Shown here one piece after another: positions 15,690-25,280 of a stretch of 64,000 nucleotides of DNA. Within the stretch, counting starts at the first letter, position 1. Each line of letters begins with the position of its first letter. Position numbers and translations under genes: made by a program. The notes beneath the pieces were generated by a model that was not told where the DNA came from, searched no databases, and saw only the letters and a list, made by a program, of their open reading frames with translations. The stretch is from positions 1,054,001 through 1,118,000 of the forward strand of contig NZ_JACBZA010000001.1 in the NCBI RefSeq assembly GCF_013408535.1. The letters are read 5' to 3'. Source of the stretch: Actinopolymorpha cephalotaxi. Its GTDB lineage: Bacteria > Actinomycetota > Actinomycetes > Propionibacteriales > Actinopolymorphaceae.

Positions 15690-16895
15690 GTGTCCCACGA
15701 TGTGAAGTTGCTCGACGCCGTCCGCGGTCAGCCGCGTTCGGTGTGGGTGGTCGCGTTCGCGGCGGTCATCGCGTTCATGGGAATCGGGCTCGTCGACCCG
15801 ATCCTGCTGTCCATCGCGAAGGGCCTGAACGCGACACCGAGCCAGGTGACACTGCTGTTCGCGTCGTACCTCGTGGTGCAGGTCCTCGCGATGCTCTTCA
15901 CCGGCGTCCTCGCGGCGAAGTACGGCGGCAAGCGCACCATGGTCGCCGGCCTCGCGCTGATCGTGGTGTTCGCCGGCATGTGCGCGCTGGCCGGTTCGAT
16001 CGGCCAGCTGGTCGCCCTGCGGGCGTTCTGGGGACTCGGGAACGCGTTGTTCATCGCCACCGCGCTGTCCACCATCGTGGCCGCGGCGTCCGGCGGGCAG
16101 ACCGCGGCGATCCTGCTCTACGAGGCGGCGCTCGGCCTCGGCATCTCCGCCGGCCCGCTGGTCGGCGCCCTGCTGGGAAGCATCTCCTGGCGCGGCCCGT
16201 TCGTCGGTACGTCCGTGCTGATGCTGGTCGCGCTCGTGCTCACCGCGACGATGCTCGTCCGCGACCGGCCGAGCACGCAGCGAGTCTCGATCAGCGCACC
16301 GTTCAGGGCGTTGCGCGACCGCCGGCTGCTGCTGGTCGCCCTGTCCGCGCTGCTCTACACGTACGCCTTCTTCACCGTGCTGGCCTGGACGCCGTTCGTC
16401 CTCGGGTACGGCGCGTTCGCGGTCGGCGGGATCTTCTTCGGCTGGGGCCTGATGGTCGCGGTGTGCGGCGTCATCGTCGGTCCCCGGCTGGCCGCGAGGA
16501 TCGGCGAGCGCAACGCGACCATGCTGGCGCTCGGGATGTACGCCCTGCTGATGCTGGCGTTCGTCTGGGGATCGGTGCCGGTGGTCGTGGTGGCGACCAT
16601 CGCCTCCGGGATCGCCTCCGGCTGCCTGAACACCTTCCTCACCGGGATGGCCATGTCGGTCTCGCAGGCACCCCGCCCGATCGCCAGCGCGGGCTACAAC
16701 TTCCTGCGCTGGATGGGCGGAGCGGCCGCGGCGATCCTGGTCGGGCACGTCGCCGAGTGGGGCGGCTCCCAGCGGGCGCCGTTCGCCGTGGCGGCCGTGC
16801 TGTGTGCCGGCGCGGTCGGCCTGATGTACGCCGGTCGCGAGCCGAACCCGCACGAGGTCCCGGCCGAGGCCGTGGTGGTCGGCGAGCAGGTCTAG
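15690..16895 (+). CDS. MFS transporter, partner of MarR regulator
   Basis: 401-residue 12-helix major facilitator transporter. A motif A-like segment, VLAAKYGGKRTMV, lies between helices 2 and 3, an antiporter-like GLGISAGPLVGALLGSISW in helix 5, and a mirrored second half follows (GPRLAARIGERNA). The size and drug-efflux (DHA1)-like motifs favour export. The GTG start has GAAGGAAGG upstream. Co-transcription with the preceding MarR gene suggests induction by its own substrate, which is unknown. If the upstream palindromes are iron boxes, a siderophore-related substrate would be possible instead. Confidence 0.85.
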   Translation: MSHDVKLLDAVRGQPRSVWVVAFAAVIAFMGIGLVDPILLSIAKGLNATPSQVTLLFASYLVVQVLAMLFTGVLAAKYGGKRTMVAGLALIVVFAGMCALAGSIGQLVALRAFWGLGNALFIATALSTIVAAASGGQTAAILLYEAALGLGISAGPLVGALLGSISWRGPFVGTSVLMLVALVLTATMLVRDRPSTQRVSISAPFRALRDRRLLLVALSALLYTYAFFTVLAWTPFVLGYGAFAVGGIFFGWGLMVAVCGVIVGPRLAARIGERNATMLALGMYALLMLAFVWGSVPVVVVATIASGIASGCLNTFLTGMAMSVSQAPRPIASAGYNFLRWMGGAAAAILVGHVAEWGGSQRAPFAVAAVLCAGAVGLMYAGREPNPHEVPAEAVVVGEQV

Positions 16896-16903
16896 GACGT
16901 GTC

Positions 16904-17671
16904 CTAGCCGTTCACTCGTACGTGCACGAGCAGGTCGAGGCTGGTGTCCAGGTCGTCCGCGGACACCACGAAGTCGGCCGCCGTCAGCGACGCGACGAAC
17001 ATCGCCAGCTCCGCTGACCAGGCGGCCGGCTCGTCGGCCAGCTGGGCCTTCACCAGGTCGCCGTGCCGGCGTTCCCAGTCCTCGATCCGAGGCCCGTGCC
17101 GGATGCCGGTCATCGTGACGAGGTCCAGCCCGAGCTCGGGGTCGGCCCGCTCGACCAGGGCGCGGAGCTCGGGGGCGGTGAGCTCCTTGGCGTGGCAGAT
17201 GTTGCCGGGTGGGAACGTCAGGTGGTTCGGGGTGGACCAGGCCAGCATGCCGCCGGGCTCGGCGACCCGGGCGCACTCGGCGACGAACGCGGGCTGGTTC
17301 CACAGGTGCTCGATCGTCTGCAGGCTGACCACGGCGCCGAAGGAGCCGTCGGCGAACGGCAGCTGGACGAGGTTGCCGCGGGTCACCCGCACGTCGGGGT
17401 ACGCCGTGGCGGCATGGGCGGCGGTGGCCGCGTCGTAGTCGACGCCCACCACGGTCGGCGCGGTGTCCAGCGAGTCGTACAGGCGTTGCGCTCCGTACCC
17501 CTCACCGCAGCCGGCGTCCAGCACCCGCCGCGGCTTCCACCCACCGGGCGCGCCGTGCGCGGCGAGCAGGCCGGCGGCCCAGTCGTAGCCGACCACGTGC
17601 CGGGCGAACCAGTAGGTCTCGTGCCAGATCCCGGGCATGGTGCGCTCGCCGGTGAGGGGCAGGTCCGGCAC
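16904..17671 (-). CDS. Class I SAM-dependent methyltransferase, Rv3030-like
   Basis: 255-residue methyltransferase opening with LPLTGERTMPGIWHETYW, a start shared with the mycobacterial Rv3030 family. Motif I is VLDAGCGEGYGAQRL, followed by VVGVDYDAATAAHA, LPFADGSFGAVVSLQTIEHLW and ARVAEPGGMLAWSTPNH. In mycobacteria this gene also adjoins etfB-etfA and belongs to a polysaccharide methylation locus, so a sugar O-methyltransferase role is plausible but not demonstrated here. The GTG start has a strong GGAGGAG site. It converges on the MFS gene, with only 8 bp between stops. Confidence 0.82.
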   Translation of the reverse strand: MPDLPLTGERTMPGIWHETYWFARHVVGYDWAAGLLAAHGAPGGWKPRRVLDAGCGEGYGAQRLYDSLDTAPTVVGVDYDAATAAHAATAYPDVRVTRGNLVQLPFADGSFGAVVSLQTIEHLWNQPAFVAECARVAEPGGMLAWSTPNHLTFPPGNICHAKELTAPELRALVERADPELGLDLVTMTGIRHGPRIEDWERRHGDLVKAQLADEPAAWSAELAMFVASLTAADFVVSADDLDTSLDLLVHVRVNG

Positions 17672-17878
17672 GTGTGGCTCCTCCGCTTGTGAAGTTCGGG
17701 CCCGGGTGACGGTCAGGCTACTTGCGCGGACCGGTCGGTGGCGCCGAGTGCGGGTCCTGTTTCGGCCCCGGGTGCCGGGCCCGCGGCTCCCGTCGGCAGG
17801 TGTCCTCGGCCAGACTGGACGGCGAACGTGTACCCCGGACAGGAACGTGCACCCTCAGAAGTGGGAGAGCCGGAACTC

Positions 17879-18739
17879 ATGGCAGACCAGAACACCGACG
17901 GTTTCTACACCAACCTCAGCTGCGGCGCGCTCGGGATCAGGCCGGGCTTCGAGGCCGCCGTCGATCTCGCGATCGAGTTCGGCTTCGGCGCGGTCGAGCC
18001 GGACGTCGGCTACCTCACCTCCCAGCCGGCCGACCAGGTGGAGGCGCTGCGCTCACGACTCTCCGAGCACGGCGTGAAGTGGGGGAACGCCGGCCTGCCG
18101 GTCGACCTGAACGCCGACGCGGGGACGTTCGCCTCCCAGCTGGACGCGCTGAACGACCAGGCCGTCCGGCTGACGTCGTACGGCATCGACCGGGTGGGCA
18201 CCTGGATCCGGCCGATGAGCAACTCGCTGACCTACCGGCGCAACTTCCGCCGGCACGCCGAGCGGATCGCGCTCGTGGACGAGATCCTGGCCGGTGCCGG
18301 GGTGCGGTTCGGCCTGGAGTACGTCGGGCCGAAGTCGTTCTGGAGCACCGAGCTGTATCCGTTCGTGCACACCCTCGCCGAGGCGCGCGAGCTGATCGAC
18401 GCGGTGGGCAGCCCCAACGTGGGCCTCATCCTGGACACCTTCCACTGGTTCACCTCCGGTGAGTCCGCGGCCGACATCGCCGAACTGTCCGCGCACGAGG
18501 TGGTGGCCGTCGACCTCAACGACGCGCCCACCGGCCTGGAGCGCGACCAGCAGCAGGACGGTCAGCGGATGCTGCCCGGGGCGACCGGCGTGATCGACGT
18601 GGCCGGCTTCGTGGGCGCGCTGCGCAAGATCGGCTACGTCGGCCCGGTCAAGGTCGAGCCGTTCAACGCCGAGCTGCGGGCGATGGACCCCCGCGACGCC
18701 GTGGCCAAGACGGCCGAGTCGCTGACCGCCGTTCTGTAG
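17879..18739 (+). CDS. Sugar phosphate isomerase/epimerase-type TIM barrel
   Basis: 286-residue xylose-isomerase-like TIM barrel (AP endonuclease 2 / IolE-IolI superfamily). Visible strand-end motifs are GAVEPDVGYL, VRFGLEYVGPKSFW, VGLILDTFHWF, EVVAVDLNDAP and YVGPVKVEPF. The Glu, Asp-x-x-His, Asp and Glu residues are placed as in the family metal site. The substrate is likely a sugar or inositol derivative; family members include epimerases, isomerases and dehydratases. The ATG at 17879 is chosen at the start of similarity, with GTGGGAGA upstream. It stands alone before a terminator. Confidence 0.75.
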   Translation: MADQNTDGFYTNLSCGALGIRPGFEAAVDLAIEFGFGAVEPDVGYLTSQPADQVEALRSRLSEHGVKWGNAGLPVDLNADAGTFASQLDALNDQAVRLTSYGIDRVGTWIRPMSNSLTYRRNFRRHAERIALVDEILAGAGVRFGLEYVGPKSFWSTELYPFVHTLAEARELIDAVGSPNVGLILDTFHWFTSGESAADIAELSAHEVVAVDLNDAPTGLERDQQQDGQRMLPGATGVIDVAGFVGALRKIGYVGPVKVEPFNAELRAMDPRDAVAKTAESLTAVL

Positions 18740-18753
18740 GGCAGGTCGTGCAC

Positions 18754-18800
18754 ACCACCGGTCCCGGGGAGGCTGCCAGGACTCCCCGGGGACCGGTGGT
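18754..18800 (+). terminator. Terminator after TIM-barrel gene
   Basis: Stem of 17-18 bp with one bulged C (18754-18770 with 18783-18800), outer arms ACCACCGGTCCC/GGGACCGGTGGT. Confidence 0.8.
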
Positions 18801-18960
18801 TGCCCGCGAAGCTACTCACGGGTAACGTCGCGTCAGTCGGGTCGGTCCCGTCTACGGTTGGGGGCGGACCCCTGGCCGGTGAACCCGTTGGATGGCCCGT
18901 CGAGGGCGCCCGGGTTCGACGTGGCGAGCCAAGGACGCGAGTGAGGAGCCGGACGCGAGC

Positions 18961-19752
18961 ATGAACATCGTGGTGTGTGTGAAGTACGTCCCGGACGCGA
19001 CCGCGGAACGCGGCTTCGACCCCGGCGACCGGACCGTCGACCGGTCCGGTGTTCCCGGACTGCTGTCGGAGCTGGACGAGTACGCCGTCGAGGCCGCCCT
19101 CAAGCTCGCCGAGGCCGGCGACGCCGAGGTGACCGTCCTCACGGTCGGGCCCGCCGACGCCGCCGACGCGCTGAAGAAGAGCCTGCAGATGGGTGCGGGC
19201 GCGGCCGTGCACGTGCTCGACGACGCGATCCACGGCTCGGACTCGGTGGGCACCTCGCTGGTGCTGGCCGAGGCGGTCCGCAAGCTGGGCGCCGAGCGAC
19301 CGGTCGACCTCGTGCTGTGCGGGATGGCCTCCACCGACGGCAGCATGTCGGTGGTCCCGGCGATGCTGGCCGAGCGGCTCGACCTGCCGCAGGTCACCTT
19401 CGCCAGCGAGCTCGAGGTCGGCGGTGGCACGGTGCGGATCCGCCGCGACGGCGAGGCCGCCACCGAGACCGTCGAGGCAGCTCTGCCCGCCGTGGTCTCG
19501 GTCACCGACCAGGCCAACGAGCCCCGCTACCCCTCGTTCAAGGGAATCATGGCGGCGAAGAAGAAGCCGGTGCAGACCTGGAGCCTCGCCGACCTCGGCG
19601 TCGACGCCGGTGCGGTCGGCCTGGCCTCCGCCTGGACCGCGGTCGACTCCTTCGAGGCGCGCCCGGCCCGGCAGAAGGGCACGGTCGTCACCGACGAGGG
19701 CGACGGCGGGCAGCGGCTCGTGGCCTACCTCGCCGAGCAGCGGTTCGTCTAG
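18961..19752 (+). CDS. etfB: Electron transfer flavoprotein, beta subunit
   Basis: 263-residue ETF beta (FixA). It starts MNIVVCVKYVPD and has VTVLTVGPADAADALKKSLQMGA, DLVLCGMASTDGSMSVVPAMLAE and the beta-subunit signature VSVTDQANEPRYPSFKGIMAAKKK. That loop recognises partner dehydrogenases. Together with EtfA it passes electrons from acyl-CoA and other dehydrogenases to the quinone pool. ATG 18961 aligns with the family start; an upstream in-frame GTG/ATG extension is not conserved. etfA follows 91 bp later. Confidence 0.95.
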   Translation: MNIVVCVKYVPDATAERGFDPGDRTVDRSGVPGLLSELDEYAVEAALKLAEAGDAEVTVLTVGPADAADALKKSLQMGAGAAVHVLDDAIHGSDSVGTSLVLAEAVRKLGAERPVDLVLCGMASTDGSMSVVPAMLAERLDLPQVTFASELEVGGGTVRIRRDGEAATETVEAALPAVVSVTDQANEPRYPSFKGIMAAKKKPVQTWSLADLGVDAGAVGLASAWTAVDSFEARPARQKGTVVTDEGDGGQRLVAYLAEQRFV

Positions 19753-19843
19753 ACCGCAGCGACCAGCCGCGAGCTGCCAACTTCGACCACCGATCCGGGT
19801 ACGGGCGACCGACCGCTGAGCGACTGCAAGGAAGCGTGCCGAA

Positions 19844-20806
19844 ATGAGCGAGATCCTGGTTCTCGTCGACCACGTCGACGGGGTCGTACGCAAGACCACC
19901 ACCGAGCTGCTGACCATCGCGCGGCGCCTCGGCGAACCCTCCGCGGTGTTCGTCGGCGCCGGCTACGAGCAGGCCAAGGACACCCTGGCGACGTACGGCG
20001 CCCAGAAGGTCTACCTGCTGGAGCAGCCGGAGCTGACCGACCACCTCGTCGCACCCAAGGCGGAGGCGCTGGCCCAGCTCGCCGAGCGGAGCGCACCGGC
20101 CGCGATCATGCTGACCTCCGGTGCGGAGGGCAAGGAGATCGCCGGGCGGCTCGCGATCAAGCTCGGCTCCGGCGTTCTCACCGACGTCGTGGACGTCGAG
20201 CCCGGCGACGGCACGGTCCTCGCCACCCAGGCGGTGTTCGCCGGCAACTACACCGTCCGGTCCCGGGTCACCCACGGCACGCCGATCCTGACCGTCAAGC
20301 CCAACTCCGCCACCCCCGAACCCGCACTCGCGCAGCCGGTGGAGGAGAAGGCCGACGTCACCGTGTCGGAGCGGGCCCGGGCCGCGCGGGTGGTGGAGCG
20401 CTCGCCGCGCACCCAGACCGGGCGCCCGGAGCTGACCGAGGCGGCGATCGTGGTGTCCGGTGGGCGCGGGGTCGGCTCGGCGGACAACTTCTCCGTCGTC
20501 GAGGGACTCGCGGACGCGCTCGGCGGCGCGGTCGGCGCGTCCCGCGCGGCGGTGGACGCCGGGTGGTACCCCCACGCCTACCAGGTCGGCCAGACGGGCA
20601 AGACCGTCTCGCCGCAGCTGTACCTCGCCGCCGGAATCTCCGGCGCGATCCAGCACCGGGCGGGCATGCAGACCTCGAAGACGATCGCGGTGGTCAACAA
20701 GGATCCGGAGGCGCCGATCTTCGAGATGGCCGACTTCGGTGTCGTCGGCGACCTGCACGCGGTGCTGCCGCAGGCGACCGAGGAGATCAACCGCCGCAAG
20801 GGCTGA
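19844..20806 (+). CDS. etfA: Electron transfer flavoprotein, alpha subunit
   Basis: 320-residue ETF alpha (FixB). The N-terminal domain ([20 protein letters not shown]) resembles the beta subunit. The C-terminal FAD domain has [35 protein letters not shown] and the signature [34 protein letters not shown] that cradles FAD. It forms the heterodimer with EtfB. In mycobacteria the pair lies in the same order next to an Rv3030-type methyltransferase, as here. The ATG start follows a GCAAGGAAG site. Confidence 0.96.
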   Translation: MSEILVLVDHVDGVVRKTTTELLTIARRLGEPSAVFVGAGYEQAKDTLATYGAQKVYLLEQPELTDHLVAPKAEALAQLAERSAPAAIMLTSGAEGKEIAGRLAIKLGSGVLTDVVDVEPGDGTVLATQAVFAGNYTVRSRVTHGTPILTVKPNSATPEPALAQPVEEKADVTVSERARAARVVERSPRTQTGRPELTEAAIVVSGGRGVGSADNFSVVEGLADALGGAVGASRAAVDAGWYPHAYQVGQTGKTVSPQLYLAAGISGAIQHRAGMQTSKTIAVVNKDPEAPIFEMADFGVVGDLHAVLPQATEEINRRKG

Positions 20807-20825
20807 GCCGGGGAGTTCCGGGTGG

Positions 20826-20862
20826 ACGCCGGTGCACGCGGGCCGACCGCGTGCACCGGCGT
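20826..20862 (+). terminator. Terminator of the etf operon
   Basis: Perfect 16-bp stem (20826-20841 with 20847-20862) with loop GCCGA, 19 bp past the etfA stop. Confidence 0.85.
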
Positions 20863-20895
20863 TCGCACGTCGACCATCCGGCCGGTACGGTCGGA

Positions 20896-20982
20896 CGCAG
20901 TGACGCGGGGTGTCCCCGAAGGCCGGGACTGAGATCACACCCGTCGAACCTGATCCAGATCATGCTGGCGAAGGGACTGTCG
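20896..20982 (+). ncRNA. TPP riboswitch (THI element)
   Basis: Contains the conserved blocks GCGGGGTG, ACTGAGATCACACCC and GAACCTGATCCAGATCATGCTGGCGAAGGGA in THI-box order, directly before thiM. It senses thiamine pyrophosphate. The 3' GAAGGGA block is the only ribosome-site-like sequence before the thiM ATG (about 11 nt away), so TPP binding should hide it. No terminator lies between aptamer and gene, which points to translational control. Confidence 0.95.
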
Positions 20983-20986
20983 CACG

Positions 20987-21796
20987 ATGGTCACGACCAC
21001 GTCCGTCACCGCGGACGCCGTAGCGGAAGTACGCGAGAACCTCCGCGACCAGGCGCCGCTGGTGCACTGCCTCACCAATCTCGTCGTCGCCAACTTCACC
21101 GCCAACGCGCTGCTCGCCGCGGGCGCGTCCCCGGCGATGACCGACACCCCCGAGGACGCGCAGGTGCTCGCCGCCGGCGCCGGTGCGGTGCTGGTCAACC
21201 TCGGCACCGTGACCCACGCCTCGGCCGAGGGCATGCGGGCGTCGGTGACGTCGGCGGCCCGGGCCGGACGTCCGTGGGTGCTCGACCCCGTGGCCGCCGG
21301 TCCGCTGCCGTGGCGTACCGCCCTGGCCGGTGACCTGCTCGCGCTCGCACCCCCTGCGGTCGTACGAGGAAACGCCTCGGAGGTGCTCGCCCTGACCGGC
21401 GGTGCCGGCGGCCGCGGCGTGGAGTCCACCGCCGACCCGGAACAGGCCTGGCCGGCCGCCCGGTCGCTGGCCGGCACGTACGGCCTGACGGTGGCGGTGA
21501 GCGGCCCGGTCGACCTGCTCACCGACGGCGAACGCACCGTACGGGTCGCCAACGGCCATCCGTTGATGATCCGGATCACCGGCGTCGGCTGCGTGCTCGG
21601 CGCGCTCACCGCCGGCTGCCTCGCGGTGACCAGCGACGCCCTGCTGGCCGCGACGGCGGCGACGGTGCTGCTCACCCTCGCCGGGGAGGCGGCGGCGGCG
21701 CGGGCGCCTCGGCCCGGGTCGTTCGCGACCGCGCTGCTGGACGAGCTGGACGCCACCGGCGCCGACCGCATCCGCGCGGGCGCAAGGCTGGGTTGA
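20987..21796 (+). CDS. thiM: Hydroxyethylthiazole kinase
   Basis: 269-residue ribokinase-fold enzyme phosphorylating 4-methyl-5-(2-hydroxyethyl)thiazole with ATP for thiamine salvage. Key segments are [48 protein letters not shown] and [14 protein letters not shown], the last carrying the anion-hole/catalytic cysteine motif. The length is typical. It is first in a riboswitch-controlled salvage operon with thiE, thiD and tenA. No de novo thiC or thiG is present in this window. Confidence 0.95.
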   Translation: MVTTTSVTADAVAEVRENLRDQAPLVHCLTNLVVANFTANALLAAGASPAMTDTPEDAQVLAAGAGAVLVNLGTVTHASAEGMRASVTSAARAGRPWVLDPVAAGPLPWRTALAGDLLALAPPAVVRGNASEVLALTGGAGGRGVESTADPEQAWPAARSLAGTYGLTVAVSGPVDLLTDGERTVRVANGHPLMIRITGVGCVLGALTAGCLAVTSDALLAATAATVLLTLAGEAAAARAPRPGSFATALLDELDATGADRIRAGARLG

Positions 21797-21798
21797 CG

Positions 21799-22467
21799 AT
21801 GGCTCCTGAACCCTCGGGCAGCCGGGGCCGCGCGCTCGACCTCTCGCTCTACCTCGTCACCGACACCGCGCTGTGCGGCCCGCGCGGGGTGGCCGCCACC
21901 GTGCGGGCGGCGGTGGCCGGCGGAGTGAGCGCGGTGCAGCTGCGCGACCCGGGCGCCACCACCCGGGACCTGCTCCGGGCCGGCGCGGAGGTACGCGAGG
22001 CGCTCGCCGGCACCGGCGTACCCCTGTTCGTCAACGACCGGGCCGACGTGGCGCACGCGCTCGGCGCCGACGGGGTGCACCTCGGCCAGTCCGACCTGCC
22101 GCCCGAGCACGCCCGCGAGCTGCTCGGGCCGGACGTGTGGATCGGACTGTCCGCGCACACCTCCGGCCACCTCGACGAAGCGCTCGCGCTGCCGCCGGGG
22201 ACGGTGGACTACCTCGGCGTCGGACCGGTCTTCGCCCAGACGACGAAGGCGGACGCGGCGTCCCCGCGCGGCCTGGGCCTGCTCGCCGAACTCGTCGCCG
22301 CCGCCGCCGCGGCCGGCCTGCCCTGTGTGGCGATCGGCGGCATCGGCCCGGACAACGCCGACGCCGTACGCGCCACCGGCGTGGCCGGGATCGCGGTGGT
22401 CAGCGCCGTGTGCGGGCGGCCCGATCCGGCGGCCGCAGCCCGAGCCCTGCGTACGGAGGTTCGATGA
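21799..22467 (+). CDS. thiE: Thiamine-phosphate synthase
   Basis: 222-residue TIM barrel joining HMP pyrophosphate and thiazole phosphate to thiamine phosphate. Motifs are [60 protein letters not shown] and [18 protein letters not shown] at 21793 overlapping the thiM stop is an alternative start; ATG 21799 is preferred as two codons closer to the conserved region. Spacing of 2 bp from thiM and an ATGA overlap with thiD show tight coupling. Confidence 0.93.
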   Translation: MAPEPSGSRGRALDLSLYLVTDTALCGPRGVAATVRAAVAGGVSAVQLRDPGATTRDLLRAGAEVREALAGTGVPLFVNDRADVAHALGADGVHLGQSDLPPEHARELLGPDVWIGLSAHTSGHLDEALALPPGTVDYLGVGPVFAQTTKADAASPRGLGLLAELVAAAAAAGLPCVAIGGIGPDNADAVRATGVAGIAVVSAVCGRPDPAAAARALRTEVR

Positions 22468-23300
22468 CCACTCACGTGTCCGGCCAGGTGCCCGTCGCGC
22501 TCACCATCGCCACCAGCGACCCGTCCGGTGGGGCGGGCATCCAGGCCGACCTGAAGACGTTCTCCGCCCTCGGCGCCTACGGCACGGCGGTGCTGGTGGC
22601 GCTGACCGCGCAGAACACCCGCGGCGTCACCGGCATCCACGTCCTCCCGACGGAGTTCATCGCCGAGCAGGTGGACACCCTCGTCTCCGACGTCCGCGTG
22701 GACGCGGTGAAGATCGGCATGCTCGCCGACGCCACCGTCGTGCACACCGTCGCCGAGGCGCTGCGCCGCCATCGGGACCGGCTTCCGTCGGTGGTGCTCG
22801 ACCCGGTGATGGTGGCCTCCAGCGGGGACCGGCTGCTCACCGAGGACGCGGTGGCGCTGGTACGGACCGAGTTGCTCCCGCTGGCCGGCCTGGTGACCCC
22901 GAACCTCCCCGAGGCCGCCGCCCTGCTGGGCACCTCACCGGCCCGTACGCCTGCCGAGGTCGAACGCCAGGCCGCCGAACTCCGTGCGCTCGGCGTACCC
23001 CGGGTGCTGCTGAAGGGCGGGCACGGCGACGACCCGGAGGAGTCCGCCGACCTCTACCTCGACGCCGACGGCGCCGAGTGGCTGCGAGCACCGCGGATCC
23101 ACACCCGGCACACGCACGGCACCGGCTGCACGCTCTCCTCCGCGATCGCCGCGCTGCGTCCCCAGCGGCCGGACTGGCGTACCGCAGTCGTCGGCGCCAA
23201 GGACTACCTCACTGCCGCGCTGGCCGCGGCCGACTCCCTCGACGTCGGCGGGGGACACGGGCCGGTGCACCACTTCCACGCCTGGTGGGGAGCGCGATGA
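22464..23300 (+). CDS. thiD: Hydroxymethylpyrimidine/phosphomethylpyrimidine kinase
   Basis: 278-residue ribokinase-family enzyme making HMP-phosphate and HMP-pyrophosphate. It has [27 protein letters not shown] at the N-terminus (substrate loop), [28 protein letters not shown] and the C-terminal [15 protein letters not shown] catalytic/anion-hole motif. The ATG overlaps the thiE stop by 4 bp and has a GGAGG site. Acting with ThiM and ThiE it completes salvage to thiamine phosphate. Confidence 0.95.
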   Translation: MTTHVSGQVPVALTIATSDPSGGAGIQADLKTFSALGAYGTAVLVALTAQNTRGVTGIHVLPTEFIAEQVDTLVSDVRVDAVKIGMLADATVVHTVAEALRRHRDRLPSVVLDPVMVASSGDRLLTEDAVALVRTELLPLAGLVTPNLPEAAALLGTSPARTPAEVERQAAELRALGVPRVLLKGGHGDDPEESADLYLDADGAEWLRAPRIHTRHTHGTGCTLSSAIAALRPQRPDWRTAVVGAKDYLTAALAAADSLDVGGGHGPVHHFHAWWGAR

Positions 23301-23977
23301 CGGGGAACGCGGTGACGGAATCGACGGGGTTCTGCTCGGACGCCTGGACGGCCACCGCGGCCAGCCGGGCCGCGATCGACGCGCTGCCGTTCGTGGTGAC
23401 CCTCGGCGACGGCAGCCTGGACAGCGGGCGGTTCGCGTACTACCTCGCCCAGGACACCTTCTACCTCGACGACTACGCCCGGGCGCTCGCGGCCGCCGCG
23501 GTGAAGGCGCCGAACGGCGCGGACCTCGCCTTCTTCGCGAAGTCCGCGCACACCGCGATCGAGGTCGAACAGGACCTGCACCGTACGCACGTCCGGGACC
23601 TGGCGGCGTACCAGCGGTCGCCGACCTGCGTCGGCTACACGTCGTACCTCCTCGGCGTCGCGCACACCCGCGGCTACGCCGAGCTGGTCGCGGCGCTGCT
23701 GCCGTGCTTCTGGATCTATCAGGACGTGGGTACGCGGCTGCTGGCGGCGGCCGGTGATCTGTCCGGCCACCCGTACGGCGACTGGATCGGCACCTACGCC
23801 GACGAGGAGTTCGCCCGGTCCACCGCGCGGGTGTGCGAGATCGCCGACCGGACGGCCGCGGTGGCCGACCCGGCCACGCTGGACCGCATGCACGAGGCGT
23901 TCGCCCGGGCGACAGCCTGGGAGTGGATGTTCTGGGACGCCGCGTGGCGGCAGGAGGGCTGGCCGCCCCAGGGCTGA
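23297..23977 (+). CDS. tenA: TenA-type aminopyrimidine aminohydrolase
   Basis: 226-residue all-helical TenA/thiaminase II protein that hydrolyses degraded thiamine pyrimidine (aminomethyl-HMP) to HMP for re-use. The nucleophile is the cysteine in [12 protein letters not shown]; the catalytic glutamate is in [13 protein letters not shown]; the early [19 protein letters not shown] helix carries the substrate aspartate. The ATG overlaps the thiD stop (ATGA). It completes a pure salvage operon. No terminator is obvious before iscS. Confidence 0.93.
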   Translation: MTGNAVTESTGFCSDAWTATAASRAAIDALPFVVTLGDGSLDSGRFAYYLAQDTFYLDDYARALAAAAVKAPNGADLAFFAKSAHTAIEVEQDLHRTHVRDLAAYQRSPTCVGYTSYLLGVAHTRGYAELVAALLPCFWIYQDVGTRLLAAAGDLSGHPYGDWIGTYADEEFARSTARVCEIADRTAAVADPATLDRMHEAFARATAWEWMFWDAAWRQEGWPPQG

Positions 23978-24062
23978 CCCGGCTGAGCCTCGATGGCGGC
24001 GACCGGCGGTGGAACGGCGGGTGGAACGGCTGTCGGCGGTGGTCATTACGCTGAACCCTGAG

Positions 24063-25280
24063 ATGACGGCACCACGTACCTACCTCGATCATGCCGCGAC
24101 CACCCCGATGCTCCCGGAGGCGGTGGCCGCGATGACCGCCCAGCTTTCCCGGCTGGGCAACGCGTCGTCCCTGCACGCCTCCGGCCGGGCCGCCCGCAGG
24201 CTGGTGGAGGAGTCCCGGGAGTCGGTGGCCGCGGCGCTCGGCGCCCGGCCGTCGGAGATCGTCTTCACCGGTGGCGGCACCGAGGCGGACAACCTCGCCG
24301 TCAAGGGCCTGTTCTGGGCGCGCCGGGCCGCCGACCCGCGTCGCCGCCGCGTGCTGGCCAGCGCCGTCGAGCACCACGCCGTGCTCGACTCGGTGCGCTG
24401 GCTGGAGTCGTTCGCCGGGGCCGAGGTCGAGTGGATCCCGGTCGACGCGTACGGCCGGGTCGACGTGGCCGCGCTGCGGGCGAGCGTGCAGGCCGACCCC
24501 GAGTCGGTGGCGCTGGTGACCGTGATGTGGGCCAACAACGAGGTGGGCACCGTCCAGCCGATCGCCGAGGTGGTCGAGCTCGCCGGGCGGTACGACATCC
24601 CGGTGCACTCCGACGCCGTGCAGGCGGTCGGCCAGCTTCCGGTCGACTTCGCGGTGTCCGGCCTGGACGCGATGACGGTGACCGGGCACAAGCTGGGCGG
24701 CCCGGTCGGCGTGGGCGCCCTGGTGGTCCGCCGGCAGGTCGACCTGGTGCCGCTGCTGCACGGCGGGGGACAGGAACGCGACGTCCGCTCCGGCACGCTC
24801 GACGTGGCCGCGATCGCGGCGTTCGCCGTCGCCGTCGACTCCGCCACGGCCGGTCGCGAGCGGCTCGCCGCCCGGTTGGCCGGGCTCCGGGCCGAGCTGG
24901 TCGAGGAGATCCTCGCCGCGGTGCCCGATGCCGAGCTCAACGGCGACCCCGGCACCGCGCACCCCGATCCCGGCGGCAGGCTTCCGGGCAACGCGCACTT
25001 CTCCTTTCCCGGCTGCGAGGGCGACTCGCTGTTGCTGCTGCTCGACGCGCGCGGCATCGAGTGCTCCACCGGCTCGGCGTGCTCGGCGGGAGTGGCCGAG
25101 GCGAGCCACGTGCTGCTGGCGATGGGTCGTGACGAGGAGCGTGCCCGCGGCTCGCTGCGGTTCAGCCTGGGCCACACCTCCACCCGCGCCGACGTCGACG
25201 CGCTCGGTGCTGCGATCGGCCCGGTGGTGGAGCGCGCCCGCAGCGCGGGTCTGGTCAACGTGAGCGGAGGACGGAACTGA
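24063..25280 (+). CDS. iscS: Cysteine desulfurase
   Basis: 405-residue class V aminotransferase-fold enzyme that takes sulfur from cysteine with PLP. It has [14 protein letters not shown], the [11 protein letters not shown] histidine segment, the PLP lysine in [18 protein letters not shown], and the active cysteine in [11 protein letters not shown]. It overlaps mnmA by 1 bp (TGATG), as in many actinomycetes, so the persulfide probably feeds tRNA 2-thiouridine synthesis. A TACGCT hexamer 10 nt before the ATG suggests a very short or absent leader. Longer in-frame extensions run into the tenA region and are not conserved. Confidence 0.95.
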   Translation: MTAPRTYLDHAATTPMLPEAVAAMTAQLSRLGNASSLHASGRAARRLVEESRESVAAALGARPSEIVFTGGGTEADNLAVKGLFWARRAADPRRRRVLASAVEHHAVLDSVRWLESFAGAEVEWIPVDAYGRVDVAALRASVQADPESVALVTVMWANNEVGTVQPIAEVVELAGRYDIPVHSDAVQAVGQLPVDFAVSGLDAMTVTGHKLGGPVGVGALVVRRQVDLVPLLHGGGQERDVRSGTLDVAAIAAFAVAVDSATAGRERLAARLAGLRAELVEEILAAVPDAELNGDPGTAHPDPGGRLPGNAHFSFPGCEGDSLLLLLDARGIECSTGSACSAGVAEASHVLLAMGRDEERARGSLRFSLGHTSTRADVDALGAAIGPVVERARSAGLVNVSGGRN

